Source: Oceanobacillus iheyensis HTE831 (GTDB lineage: Bacteria > Bacillota > Bacilli > Bacillales > Amphibacillaceae). Taken from it: a stretch of DNA of 64,000 bases. Made by a program: the position numbers and the translations under genes. Of this stretch, positions 1 through 8,747 are shown one piece after another. Under the pieces are notes generated by a model. The model had not been told where the DNA came from. It did not search any database and was given only the letters and a program-made list of their open reading frames with translations. Every line of letters begins with the position of its first letter. Position 1 is the stretch's first letter. Where the stretch lies: contig NC_004193.1 in assembly GCF_000011245.1 (NCBI RefSeq), positions 3,016,501 to 3,080,500 of the forward strand, given 5' to 3'.

Positions 1-1349
1 CCATTTATTAAATCATGTTCGAGCTTACCTTGTGCTTCTACAAAGTAATCCCCCAGCAATTCATCCGTTTCGTCATCAAACTCATCATAGTTCCCTGGTT
101 TTGGTGTGAATTCTCCAAATACTAATCCATCCTCAGATTTGAGAAAATCAATACGAATAAAAGGAGAAGGGATACGCGAACTAATTGTTGCGGCTAATTC
201 CATCTCATCATTCGTTACACCTAAACCTTCAAACAAACTATTATTATACTTTCCAGTAAACACTCTGTTCCCTTCAGCGTCCCACCAGCAATATTTCGAT
301 TCTGGTGTACGGATTATTTCAAGTACTAACCCTACTTGTCCATAAAAACAATAAAATTTTATATCTCTAGCCGGTGTCTTATCATTATTATCCTCTAATA
401 TTAATTCTTCTATTACCCATTGATCTTTTTCTACTCTCTTCTCTACTATGTCCTTTTCCATGCGGCTTAACAGTAAATCCCAATTGGATAGTATTTCTCC
501 ATTTTTCACGTTTATTATATCATTAATTTCATTAACAATATAAACACCTCTTCCACCTGCCCCATTTACTGGTTTAATTACGATATTGGCTTTTTGAGGA
601 ATTTGTTTATACGTGTAGGACTCTACACTTAACCAAGGTATTCGAACTTGTTGAGATTCCATAAAACGATAAGCTATTTTCTTGTCATCTAAGACCATTT
701 CAGGAAGTTCACCAGTTATTTGATACTGCCTCATTCGATTCGTTAAACTTGCTCGATAGGATGCCACATGCTTCAATGAAAAATCATCATCTGAAAATGC
801 TGATCGAATCATAAATTCAGGTGTTTTTTCTTTTAGAACTTTAAATAATTTTTGGTATATATGTTGCTTGTATTCTTGTGGTTCTGAACTAAATATCCTA
901 GCAATCGATTGTAATAAAAAGTTAAAATTCGCCTCGGCTATTCTATGTTGGTCAATATATTGATTTATCAGCTCAATAATTTCACCATTATCTTTTTTGT
1001 TTTTTGCATATCTCCAAATACTTTCATAATCAAATTCCTGTACTTGCATACGAAGTCGATCTGTTTCTTCTTTTAATGTTGATAACTTAAGGTGGTATGT
1101 CATTATTTCTTCTTCTAAATGCTCGATATATACATCCTTTTCCTTGCTAGAAGAAGCTAACTTTCGCAGTCTTGCGGTTTTCTTCATTGTGTTACTTTCT
1201 ATGATTTGTTGAATTAACTTTTCATGTTTTTTAATTTCTACTTTCGTCTTATCAATTTTAGCTTCTGTTTCTATAAGTTGATCTAATTTTTCGGAATAAT
1301 CTCTTCCTGCAATATTACTTTCTTTATCTGCTTCATTTATTTGAGTCAT
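1..1349 (-). CDS. ATP-grasp family enzyme, partial (TupA-like), runs off the left edge
   Basis: The reading frame is open from an ATG at 1349 down to base 1, so at least 449 codons are present and the C-terminus is missing. A strong ribosome site (GGGAGGT) lies about 10 bases before the start. Residues 1-110 are rich in Lys and Glu and look coiled-coil. The second half has the ATP-grasp nucleotide-binding pattern (VIKPVNGAGGRGVYIVN), then WVIEELI, RDIKFYCFYG and the late metal-site region FIRIDF...GEFTPKPG. ATP-grasp ligases form amide bonds. The spacing resembles TupA-type ligases of cell-wall teichuronopeptide synthesis, but I assign only the fold with confidence. The start overlaps the end of the upstream glycosyltransferase gene by 17 bases, which implies translational coupling within the polymer operon. 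Confidence 0.75.
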   Translation of the reverse strand, partial: MTQINEADKESNIAGRDYSEKLDQLIETEAKIDKTKVEIKKHEKLIQQIIESNTMKKTARLRKLASSSKEKDVYIEHLEEEIMTYHLKLSTLKEETDRLRMQVQEFDYESIWRYAKNKKDNGEIIELINQYIDQHRIAEANFNFLLQSIARIFSSEPQEYKQHIYQKLFKVLKEKTPEFMIRSAFSDDDFSLKHVASYRASLTNRMRQYQITGELPEMVLDDKKIAYRFMESQQVRIPWLSVESYTYKQIPQKANIVIKPVNGAGGRGVYIVNEINDIINVKNGEILSNWDLLLSRMEKDIVEKRVEKDQWVIEELILEDNNDKTPARDIKFYCFYGQVGLVLEIIRTPESKYCWWDAEGNRVFTGKYNNSLFEGLGVTNDEMELAATISSRIPSPFIRIDFLKSEDGLVFGEFTPKPGNYDEFDDETDELLGDYFVEAQGKLEHDLIN

Positions 1350-3477
1350 ACTGTACTGACCTCCCGTCCGATCGTAACACCCAATCACTTATATTAGGTG
1401 TATTACGATTATTCCCACACTCCCAATTCACATGTGATAGTTGAATATACCTCAATGCATTTGCTTGCTTTTCGCTTAATTGTTCGCGGATATGTTGATT
1501 TAACGGCATCCATTTTGTAGTACATTTTGTATATCTCTGAATACGTTGTGCACATTTTCTTAAATCATAGGTGGAATCTTTGCTATTAGGTACTTCATTG
1601 ACAACAACTCTTGTTACTTTTGTACTTAATTCAGGAACGTAAGTTTGTCTTTCCTGGAATACTAACGGATTGTATACAACAGTTAGGTCACTATAAATTT
1701 TTTCTCCATAAACTAACATCGCTACATAATTACCATCTATCATTTTCCTATAATTAGTATGGATGTTCTTCTTTAAAATTAGGTTATACTTGCCCATTTG
1801 AATTAAGCCAACGGTCAATCCTTGTTCTTTAAATTGTTCCAACTGTTTGTAGATAAAATCATCTGAAATTCGAAAATCAGCTACAAGTACAATATCTACT
1901 ATATGTTTAGCCTCTTTCAATCGATTTGGTCTCATTGGTCGCGGTACAGGAAAGAACCTTTCTTCTGCGTTATAAGGTAGATAATAATTACTCATCTTAT
2001 CATGGGCATATTGATGGGCTTCTGCATATTCTTTACGGGCACCCTTCATAAACCCACTATATCCATATACCGAACCTCCTGTTAGAGAACCTTTTGATTG
2101 CAGTGATAATCCTAATGGTCCTGTCGGAAGATCTACTATTTTTTCCTGACCAAAAGCACGAATTAAACGTTTCTTATATTCGCTATCTCCTGCGAATCTA
2201 ACTGGATCCCAATAACCAATCGTCTCTATAACCTTCGTCCGGCGAAACATAATTGATGACATATTAGAGAAGATATATTTTCCTTCTTGTCCTCTTCGGT
2301 GAACGAATAAATCGTCAGTAACTCTAATATGCCTCGAACTGTTCGCTACAACTGATTGATCACCTAGCAAATGTCTCACTTGTTTTTCAATTTTTTGAGG
2401 ATGCGCCCAATCATCGGCATCATTAATCGTAACAAATTCCCCAGTAGCTTCTCGTAAAGCTAAGTTTCTTGCCACATACGGTCCTGAATTTACTGCTGTA
2501 GATAAGATAGAGATGCGCTTATCTACCTTCATCCATTTCCTAACCTCTTTTTCTGTATTATCACGACTACAGTCATTCACTACAATTATTTCAAGGTTTT
2601 CCCATGACTGATTTACTAAGGATTGTAACGTAATGTTAATTCCTATTTGAGAGTTATAAGCTGGAATGATAATGGTTACTTTAGGAAGTAATTCTTCTTC
2701 ATCATTATGGGTATAATCACTATGTAAACGGTGATACAGCGATTTCGTTCCTATATCTTGAAAGGAAATTGGTTCTAGATTATACGCCTTCATTACTTCA
2801 TTTATCCAAAATAAGCGATCATTCTCATTACTGCAGAGGTTTGCAATAGCCAACAATACATCGGAATGGATATGACTGGAGTTGATTACTACCTCTTTCA
2901 ATAATCGTAGTCCTTTATCTTGATCACCTAACATTCGATGAGCTTCCGCTTTTTGTATAGCTATCTGTCGCAATAGGTCCTCATTCGTTTCATCCTGAGC
3001 TGCTACCTCTAAGTAAGATAACGCTTCCTTAGCTCCATCCACTGTCTGTTTATTGGAATACCACATAGCTAATTCCCAAGCAGCTGCCTTTTTTACATAT
3101 ACATTCTTGTCATTCATGTATAGCCAGTGAAGATCCCTTAACGCTCTCGATTCAAAGCCTAAATCATATAAATACTGTTTATATTTTTTTAATTGATTTC
3201 GAGCATCTTTTAATTTGTAGCTCTTGCTATATATTTTTTTGATATTTCTTCTACGTAATGCATAAGCAGGTATAGCCTTTGCAGCGGCTATACCTTCATT
3301 TTTCATATTTGATAATTGATCAATTATGTTTCTAGCTAGATAGAATTCTCTTCTGTAAGCAGCTAGCTGATCTTCTACTAATGAATTTTTGTTTTTAAGA
3401 ACATGCAATTCCTGTTCCATTTGTTTTACACGTGAATGAAGAAGATCTTGATTATAATTATCCGTATCTTTAGTCAT
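1333..3477 (-). CDS. Large GT2 glycosyltransferase with coiled-coil/TPR-like N-terminus
   Basis: The product has about 714 residues. It begins with a coiled coil (to about residue 90), then an alpha-helical repeat region resembling TPRs (about 90-260). A family 2 glycosyltransferase domain follows, with VTIIIPAYNS, VVNDCSRDNT and the metal/nucleotide motif NDADDW. The C-terminal 200 residues form a separate domain containing VYGEKIYSDL. It probably transfers a sugar during cell-surface polymer synthesis on the cytoplasmic side. I chose the ATG at 3477 because AAAGGA lies 10 bases upstream. An in-frame ATG at 3510 has no ribosome site, and using it would give 725 residues. The gene overlaps the end of its upstream paralogue by 8 bases. 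Donor and acceptor cannot be read from the sequence. Confidence 0.82.
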   Translation of the reverse strand: MTKDTDNYNQDLLHSRVKQMEQELHVLKNKNSLVEDQLAAYRREFYLARNIIDQLSNMKNEGIAAAKAIPAYALRRRNIKKIYSKSYKLKDARNQLKKYKQYLYDLGFESRALRDLHWLYMNDKNVYVKKAAAWELAMWYSNKQTVDGAKEALSYLEVAAQDETNEDLLRQIAIQKAEAHRMLGDQDKGLRLLKEVVINSSHIHSDVLLAIANLCSNENDRLFWINEVMKAYNLEPISFQDIGTKSLYHRLHSDYTHNDEEELLPKVTIIIPAYNSQIGINITLQSLVNQSWENLEIIVVNDCSRDNTEKEVRKWMKVDKRISILSTAVNSGPYVARNLALREATGEFVTINDADDWAHPQKIEKQVRHLLGDQSVVANSSRHIRVTDDLFVHRRGQEGKYIFSNMSSIMFRRTKVIETIGYWDPVRFAGDSEYKKRLIRAFGQEKIVDLPTGPLGLSLQSKGSLTGGSVYGYSGFMKGARKEYAEAHQYAHDKMSNYYLPYNAEERFFPVPRPMRPNRLKEAKHIVDIVLVADFRISDDFIYKQLEQFKEQGLTVGLIQMGKYNLILKKNIHTNYRKMIDGNYVAMLVYGEKIYSDLTVVYNPLVFQERQTYVPELSTKVTRVVVNEVPNSKDSTYDLRKCAQRIQRYTKCTTKWMPLNQHIREQLSEKQANALRYIQLSHVNWECGNNRNTPNISDWVLRSDGRSVQYDSNK

Positions 3478-5437
3478 TACTGATACATCCTTTATCCCAA
3501 ACTCCTCCATATGATTCGCTTGGTATCATCTTAAGAGACTGCTGCACTTCGTTGTTTATCGCATACCACACGACGCTTGCTTGAAAATAATCTGTTAAAT
3601 GCGCTGTTAAATGAGTTACATCATCACTGGCTTCATCATCAACTATGTTTGTTATGATTGCATTTAAATGGTCTGTTGTTATCTCGGGAATATATTTTTG
3701 AGTAATCAAGAATGTAGCTGGGTCTATTAAAATTAAGGTTTTCGTGTGGATTTTTTCACCGTACACGATAAAATGAATATGATCTCCATCTACTTTGTTT
3801 CTCACTCGTTCCTCTATTTTTGCTCTTAAATTTAAGTCGTAATGGAAGACTTGGGCTAAACCAATCTTAGAATGAGAATTCTCATCTAGTAATTGATTAA
3901 AAATGGATATCTCCGAGTCATCTAACTGCCTGTAATCAGCTGCAATGACGATATCAAATGAGCGGACACCATTGGTTTTTTCTTCTCTTTTTGGCCACAT
4001 TGGTTCCGGAACTGGGTAGGGACGGTTCACCATCGGATAAGGATAATACAAGTTTTCAGCATCTTGATGATAATACTCTAATGACTCTACATACTCTTTA
4101 CGCACACCCATAAAAAATCCATTATAACCAAATGCAGAGCTACCTGTTAATGAAGTAACTGATTGTCTTGGCAATGATAATGGACCTGTATTTAAATCGA
4201 CGTAAGCACCTGTTCCAAACTGTTTTAGCAACCTGCGCTTAAATTCTCCATCAGCAGCAAAGCGAACACTGTCCCAGTAACCAATCTTTTGTAATACAGG
4301 TTCCCTTCTAAACATAATCGATGACATGTTTGGAAAAATATATTTTCCTGGAGTTCCTCTTCTGTATAATTTCATATCTTCTGTTATTCGAGCATGTTCT
4401 GAAGTATTTGCGATGATCTGGTCATGCTCCACTAAATGTTGTGCTTGTAATTCAATTTTTGAAGCATGTGACCAATCATCTGAATCATTTATCGTAACAA
4501 AATCACCTTTTGCATGTTGTAAAGCGATATTTCTAGCGACATATGGACCGCTGTTACTTGGTGTTTGAAATACTTTTACTCTTGAGTCTTTTTGCTCGTA
4601 TGCTTTAATTACATTAAATGTATCATCTGGACTACAGTCATCTACAATCAATAGTTCTAAGTTAGTCCAGCTTTGAGAAAGAATCGACTCTATCGCAACC
4701 TGTATACCATCTTCTGCATTGTATGCTGGAATGATTACAGATACTAACGGGCCGTTATCTTTTGACGATAACGTTCCTTTGGTTTGCAATGAATCATATA
4801 TTTGTTCTGCATGAACATCAATTTCTATCTCATTCAAATCGTACATTGCAAAAGCGTGATTCACCCATTCAAATCGATCACGTAAATCTGATTTTAAATT
4901 TGCCATTGCTAAATAAAGGTCTGGGTGAGCACCATTTTCTAATGCTTTTTGTATAACCGTAATACCTTCTTCAGGTTGACCAATCATATCAAGGAGTTCA
5001 GCCTTTATAATAGCAATCCTTCTTAATTGATCTGCGTCTGATTCCCCATCCTCTACTGTTTTCATGTAATCAAGTGCTTTATTCGCATCTGTTTCACTAT
5101 ATTGATTCGCATGCCATAGCACTAGTTCCCATGCCGACATACGTTTAAAGTAAGGAGACTCTACATTTTGCATATAATTTTTTAATTCTTGAAGACCTTG
5201 ATCTATAAATCCTAAATTATATAGATGGAACTTTATTTGTTTTAACTCTTGTCTCTGCCTATTCTTTTTTCCTAACAATAGTTGCTTTAATTTCTCTTTT
5301 TGCTTATCATTAATGGAATTTAATATAAACTTCCGTTGTTTCTCCCCCATTACAGTATATAAAAACCAATCAACAGGACCTTCTATTATTCTTTTTACTT
5401 TTGACAATGTAGCCACCACCATTTTGCATTGATTCAT
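3470..5437 (-). CDS. Large GT2 glycosyltransferase, paralogue of the next gene
   Basis: The product has 655 residues and the same layout as the downstream gene: helical TPR-like repeats (about 55-215), a GT2 catalytic domain (VSVIIPAYNA, IVDDCSPDDT, NDSDDW) and a C-terminal domain with VYGEKIHTKT. Long stretches align between the two, including SNSGPYVARNIAL versus NSGPYVARNLAL and the segment KYIFxNMSSIMFRR, so they arose by tandem duplication. It lacks the long coiled coil of its neighbour. No good ribosome site precedes the ATG at 5437, and initiation may depend on coupling to the ABC ATPase gene that ends 22 bases upstream. The likely role is cytoplasmic assembly of an exported wall or capsule polymer. 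The sugar is unknown. Confidence 0.8.
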   Translation of the reverse strand: MNQCKMVVATLSKVKRIIEGPVDWFLYTVMGEKQRKFILNSINDKQKEKLKQLLLGKKNRQRQELKQIKFHLYNLGFIDQGLQELKNYMQNVESPYFKRMSAWELVLWHANQYSETDANKALDYMKTVEDGESDADQLRRIAIIKAELLDMIGQPEEGITVIQKALENGAHPDLYLAMANLKSDLRDRFEWVNHAFAMYDLNEIEIDVHAEQIYDSLQTKGTLSSKDNGPLVSVIIPAYNAEDGIQVAIESILSQSWTNLELLIVDDCSPDDTFNVIKAYEQKDSRVKVFQTPSNSGPYVARNIALQHAKGDFVTINDSDDWSHASKIELQAQHLVEHDQIIANTSEHARITEDMKLYRRGTPGKYIFPNMSSIMFRREPVLQKIGYWDSVRFAADGEFKRRLLKQFGTGAYVDLNTGPLSLPRQSVTSLTGSSAFGYNGFFMGVRKEYVESLEYYHQDAENLYYPYPMVNRPYPVPEPMWPKREEKTNGVRSFDIVIAADYRQLDDSEISIFNQLLDENSHSKIGLAQVFHYDLNLRAKIEERVRNKVDGDHIHFIVYGEKIHTKTLILIDPATFLITQKYIPEITTDHLNAIITNIVDDEASDDVTHLTAHLTDYFQASVVWYAINNEVQQSLKMIPSESYGGVWDKGCISND

Positions 5438-5459
5438 TGATACTGTAAGAGGTAATATT

Positions 5460-7025
5460 TTAATTATTCGTATTGGACCTTTTTACAGTCTTCTTAACTA
5501 CCCTGTTTTTCTTTATTATACCTAATGATTCTCTATATTTTGCTACTGCCTCTTCCGCAGATCCATCAAAACGTACCTGGCCTTGTTCCATCCAAATACC
5601 TCTTGTACATATTTTTTCTACAAATCCCATGCTATGTGACACAATAATTACTGCCTTTGCATGTTCCATCATTTCTTGGATCCGTTCACTTGCTTTCTGC
5701 TGAAAAGCTAAGTCTCCAGTAGATAGCGCCTCATCAATAATAAAAATATCCGGCTTCAATATCGCTGCAATACTAAATCCTAGTCTGGATTTCATTCCCG
5801 CAGAGTATTGTTTAACTGGTTTATCAATTGCTTTCTTCAGCCCAGAAAACTCTACGATCTCATCATATTTATCATGAACGCGCTGTTTAGAAATCCCTAA
5901 CAACATTGCATTCAAATAGATATTATCTGTTCCTGTTAGTTGAGCATTAAATCCTGTACCATATCCTAATAATGAAGAGGTTTTTCCAGTAACCTCAATG
6001 TTTCCTTCATCTGGTCGTAAAATGTTAGTTAATACTTTACATAATGTACTCTTTCCCGCTCCATTATGTCCGATAATGCCAACAACTTCACCTTCATTAA
6101 TTTTAAAGTCCACATTTCTAAGTGCCCAGTAATCTTCTTTTTTATTGTTTAACTTAAAGGATACACCTACGTTTTCTGCTCTAACCACCTCTTTGTTCCC
6201 GATTGTGGTCTCCGTTTTTGAAAGTTGTAAGCTTCTTTTCCGTTTTGGAGGAGCAGGGACTGTTTTTTTATAGTTTTCTATAATTGTTTTTGGATCTCCA
6301 CTTTCTCTTACTTCCCCATTATCTAACCACATTAATCGATCGCAATTCCTCTGTGCGTACCTTAAGCTGTGAGTTACGATAATGACCATTTTTGCATTAG
6401 ATACTAACTCTTTAAGCTTTTCTGCAGCTTTCTTACCAAATTTCGCATCGCCAGTATTTAATGCCTCATCCAGGATAAGAATTTCTGGTTGTAAATGAGA
6501 AGCAACGCTAAAACCTAGTCTTGCTTTCATTCCGCTTGAATAATATTTCATCGGCTGTTCAAAGAACTGACCAATTTCTGAGAATTCATGTATCGCATCT
6601 ATATATTTTGAAATCAGATCTTTGTTTATACCTAACATCATTCCATTTAAATAGACATTTTCTCTACCTGTCAGTTCTTTATTAAAGCCCATACCAAAGG
6701 AAAACAAGGCTGTAACATTTCCATCTACATCCATTGTTCCTTTGTCCTGCTGCAAAATTCCTGCAATAATTTTACTTAATGTTGTTTTACCTGCTCCATT
6801 CGAGCCAATAATCCCAAGAATTTCACCTTGGTGACCAGTAAAATTAATATCTTTTAATGGCCACACTTTCTCTTTTTTATTTTTTGCTTCTTTTTGTTTA
6901 AACATGTTAAAGACAAGGGATTTAATATCATCCTTATGATTATCATTATCAAATGAAACACCAATATTTTTAGAATTAATTACTGCATTTTGATGTTTAA
7001 TTTGCTTGTCATTATGTTCTACCAT
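5460..7025 (-). CDS. ABC exporter ATPase with two TagH-like nucleotide-binding domains
   Basis: This 521-residue protein contains two complete ABC ATPase domains. The first (about 15-255) has Walker A GSNGAGKTT and signature SSGMKARLG. The second (about 280-505) has Walker A GHNGAGKST and signature SAGMKSRLG. Both have a Walker B (ILILDEAL, IFIIDEAL) and a switch His (THS, SHS). Both resemble the polysaccharide/teichoic acid export class (TagH, KpsT, Wzt), which is normally a single NBD acting as a dimer. Here the dimer appears to be fused. No C-terminal substrate-recognition domain is present. The permease gene lies immediately upstream with a 15-base gap, so the pair should export the polymer made by the flanking glycosyltransferases. 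Start: ATG with GAGGG six bases upstream. Confidence 0.9.
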   Translation of the reverse strand: MVEHNDKQIKHQNAVINSKNIGVSFDNDNHKDDIKSLVFNMFKQKEAKNKKEKVWPLKDINFTGHQGEILGIIGSNGAGKTTLSKIIAGILQQDKGTMDVDGNVTALFSFGMGFNKELTGRENVYLNGMMLGINKDLISKYIDAIHEFSEIGQFFEQPMKYYSSGMKARLGFSVASHLQPEILILDEALNTGDAKFGKKAAEKLKELVSNAKMVIIVTHSLRYAQRNCDRLMWLDNGEVRESGDPKTIIENYKKTVPAPPKRKRSLQLSKTETTIGNKEVVRAENVGVSFKLNNKKEDYWALRNVDFKINEGEVVGIIGHNGAGKSTLCKVLTNILRPDEGNIEVTGKTSSLLGYGTGFNAQLTGTDNIYLNAMLLGISKQRVHDKYDEIVEFSGLKKAIDKPVKQYSAGMKSRLGFSIAAILKPDIFIIDEALSTGDLAFQQKASERIQEMMEHAKAVIIVSHSMGFVEKICTRGIWMEQGQVRFDGSAEEAVAKYRESLGIIKKNRVVKKTVKRSNTNN

Positions 7026-7040
7026 AAAAAACCCTCTTTT

Positions 7041-7823
7041 TTATAAAGCCTTAATAATTTTATGTTCATTTTTACTATAGTGTCTAATCATTACAACTCC
7101 TAAAATCACACTAAGAGCAAATATAATTGCGAGTCCAATTAAATTTGGTACTTGATGGTCAATTAAAACATCTCGATAAGAAGTTACTAAAATTGCAATT
7201 GGATTATAATCTACAAAAAAGCTCCAGTCATCTGGCAGACGTCCTCCTACCCAAATAATTGGTGACGCATAGAAAAATACTCGAGTAACATAAGTAAGTA
7301 CATTTTCTAAGTCTCTGACAAATATTGTGATATAACCTAAAATTAGACCCAACATTAATTGAAACACTAACTGAATAAATATAATCATTGGTAAGTACAC
7401 AATATGCCAATCAGGCATAATTCCATAAACAGCTAAAAATATCGCAATTACAACAAGTCCAAATGCAAAATTAAATAATTGGGTTAGGGTAAACGATATT
7501 GGGAACAGGGCCTTCGGTAAGGATACCTGATTGATAATGGAACTATATCTTAAAATAGATTTAGAAGAAGAATTAATACTTGTAGATACCCAACGCCAAG
7601 CGACTAATCCAACAACAAGGAATAAAGGATAATTTGGATGATCGTCTCCTCTTCCTAATATAATAATTACTAAGAAGTAATACACCATTACGTTTAATAG
7701 TGGATCTAATAGCCACCAAAAATACCCTAAATAACTATTTCTGTGCTCAGCTTTTAATCCAGATTTTACTAAGTAGTACAATAAATCTTTTCTACGTAAC
7801 ATTTCATGAATATAACTTTTCAT
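7041..7823 (-). CDS. ABC-2 type permease, TagG-like polymer exporter
   Basis: This integral membrane protein of about 260 residues has six predicted membrane segments and the N-terminal motif NSYLGYFWWLLDPLLN, typical of TagG/KpsM/Wzm permeases for undecaprenyl-linked polymers. I prefer the ATG at 7823: its first residues match the usual start of the family, and AGGCGGTG lies upstream. An in-frame ATG at 7868 has no ribosome site. The ATPase gene follows after 15 bases. The product should form the membrane channel partnered by the tandem-NBD protein. Whether the cargo is teichoic acid, teichuronic acid or a capsule cannot be decided here. Confidence 0.88.
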   Translation of the reverse strand: MKSYIHEMLRRKDLLYYLVKSGLKAEHRNSYLGYFWWLLDPLLNVMVYYFLVIIILGRGDDHPNYPLFLVVGLVAWRWVSTSINSSSKSILRYSSIINQVSLPKALFPISFTLTQLFNFAFGLVVIAIFLAVYGIMPDWHIVYLPMIIFIQLVFQLMLGLILGYITIFVRDLENVLTYVTRVFFYASPIIWVGGRLPDDWSFFVDYNPIAILVTSYRDVLIDHQVPNLIGLAIIFALSVILGVVMIRHYSKNEHKIIKAL

Positions 7824-7868
7824 TTTAACAATGACACCGCCTACTAAACTTAAACAAAAATTTGTCAT

Positions 7869-7958
7869 AAGCTGTTAATAACTTGTTAAGAAAAATAATT
7901 CCTAACCTTTATATTATAAAACTAAACTGTAAAAAGATAAAATATCTTTTACAACATC
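7869..7958 (-). promoter_or_regulatory. Intergenic hairpin and possible promoter before the ABC exporter genes
   Basis: Reading the minus strand after the upstream glycosyltransferase gene, an AT-rich stem (GTAAAAGAT pairing with ATCTTTTTAC) is followed by TTTAG, then by a perfect TATAAT (7913-7918). The -35 region is poor. This could be a weak terminator followed by an internal promoter for the exporter and downstream genes. Confidence 0.3.
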
Positions 7959-8747
7959 TTAACGCTTGGTTTTCCATTTCCACAAATCCATTAAGGAACG
8001 GATAACATAATGGGTAAAATAATACATACTTTTAATCAAACTTTGCTTCTCAATTTCACGGAAAACATACCAGTTTCTTTTCGCCGCTTTCCATTTATTA
8101 CTTGAAATGGAATTATCAACTAAGCGATACTCCGAGAGTATCTCTGGTAACCCATATGCTAAATAACCTTTTTTTGTAATCTGCAACCAAAAAGCATAAT
8201 CTTGCCTAGTACGTATATTTACCATACGCATCTCGCCTATTTTATCCCGGTCAAGCATTACAGTGAGGCAACCAATTACACACCTTTTCATTAGATCATC
8301 ATAGTTTACAGATGCTGGAGTGGTACTAACTGCATTTGTTTTTGTACCATCTTCAAGAATACGAATATACTTTGTAAATGAAAAAGCGATATCTTTTTCT
8401 TTCATAAAGGATAGTTGTTTATCCAATTTTTCTGGAAGCCATAAATCATCACTGTCTAAAAACGCTATATATCTGCCTTTCGCATAGTCCATAGCGGTAT
8501 TTCTAGCAATTGCTGAACCACTATTTTGTTCTAATTCATATAAATGAATACGGTCGTCTTTGTCTTGGTATTCTTTTACTATTTCAACTGTATTATCCGT
8601 AGAACAGTCATCGACAATGATCATTTCCCAGTTCGTATATGTTTGAGCTACTACGGATTGAATTGTCTCTGCAATAAATCCACTCGAATTAAATGTTGGT
8701 GTGATTACAGAAACCAATGGTGTATTAGATACCATTGCTATCACCAT
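7959..8747 (-). CDS. GT2 family glycosyltransferase
   Basis: This compact family 2 glycosyltransferase has about 262 residues. The GT-A domain starts with VSVITPTFNS and continues with IVDDCSTDNT, the motif LDSDDLW and IRTRQDYAFWLQ, a combination common in enzymes of capsule and teichuronic acid synthesis. No membrane segment is obvious, so it probably acts at the inner face of the membrane. I chose the ATG at 8747 because AAGGTG lies six bases upstream. An ATG at 8735 is also possible, and upstream in-frame starts reach 8783. The start overlaps the end of the preceding GT4 gene, a coupled arrangement. Donor sugar unknown. Confidence 0.87.
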   Translation of the reverse strand: MVIAMVSNTPLVSVITPTFNSSGFIAETIQSVVAQTYTNWEMIIVDDCSTDNTVEIVKEYQDKDDRIHLYELEQNSGSAIARNTAMDYAKGRYIAFLDSDDLWLPEKLDKQLSFMKEKDIAFSFTKYIRILEDGTKTNAVSTTPASVNYDDLMKRCVIGCLTVMLDRDKIGEMRMVNIRTRQDYAFWLQITKKGYLAYGLPEILSEYRLVDNSISSNKWKAAKRNWYVFREIEKQSLIKSMYYFTHYVIRSLMDLWKWKTKR

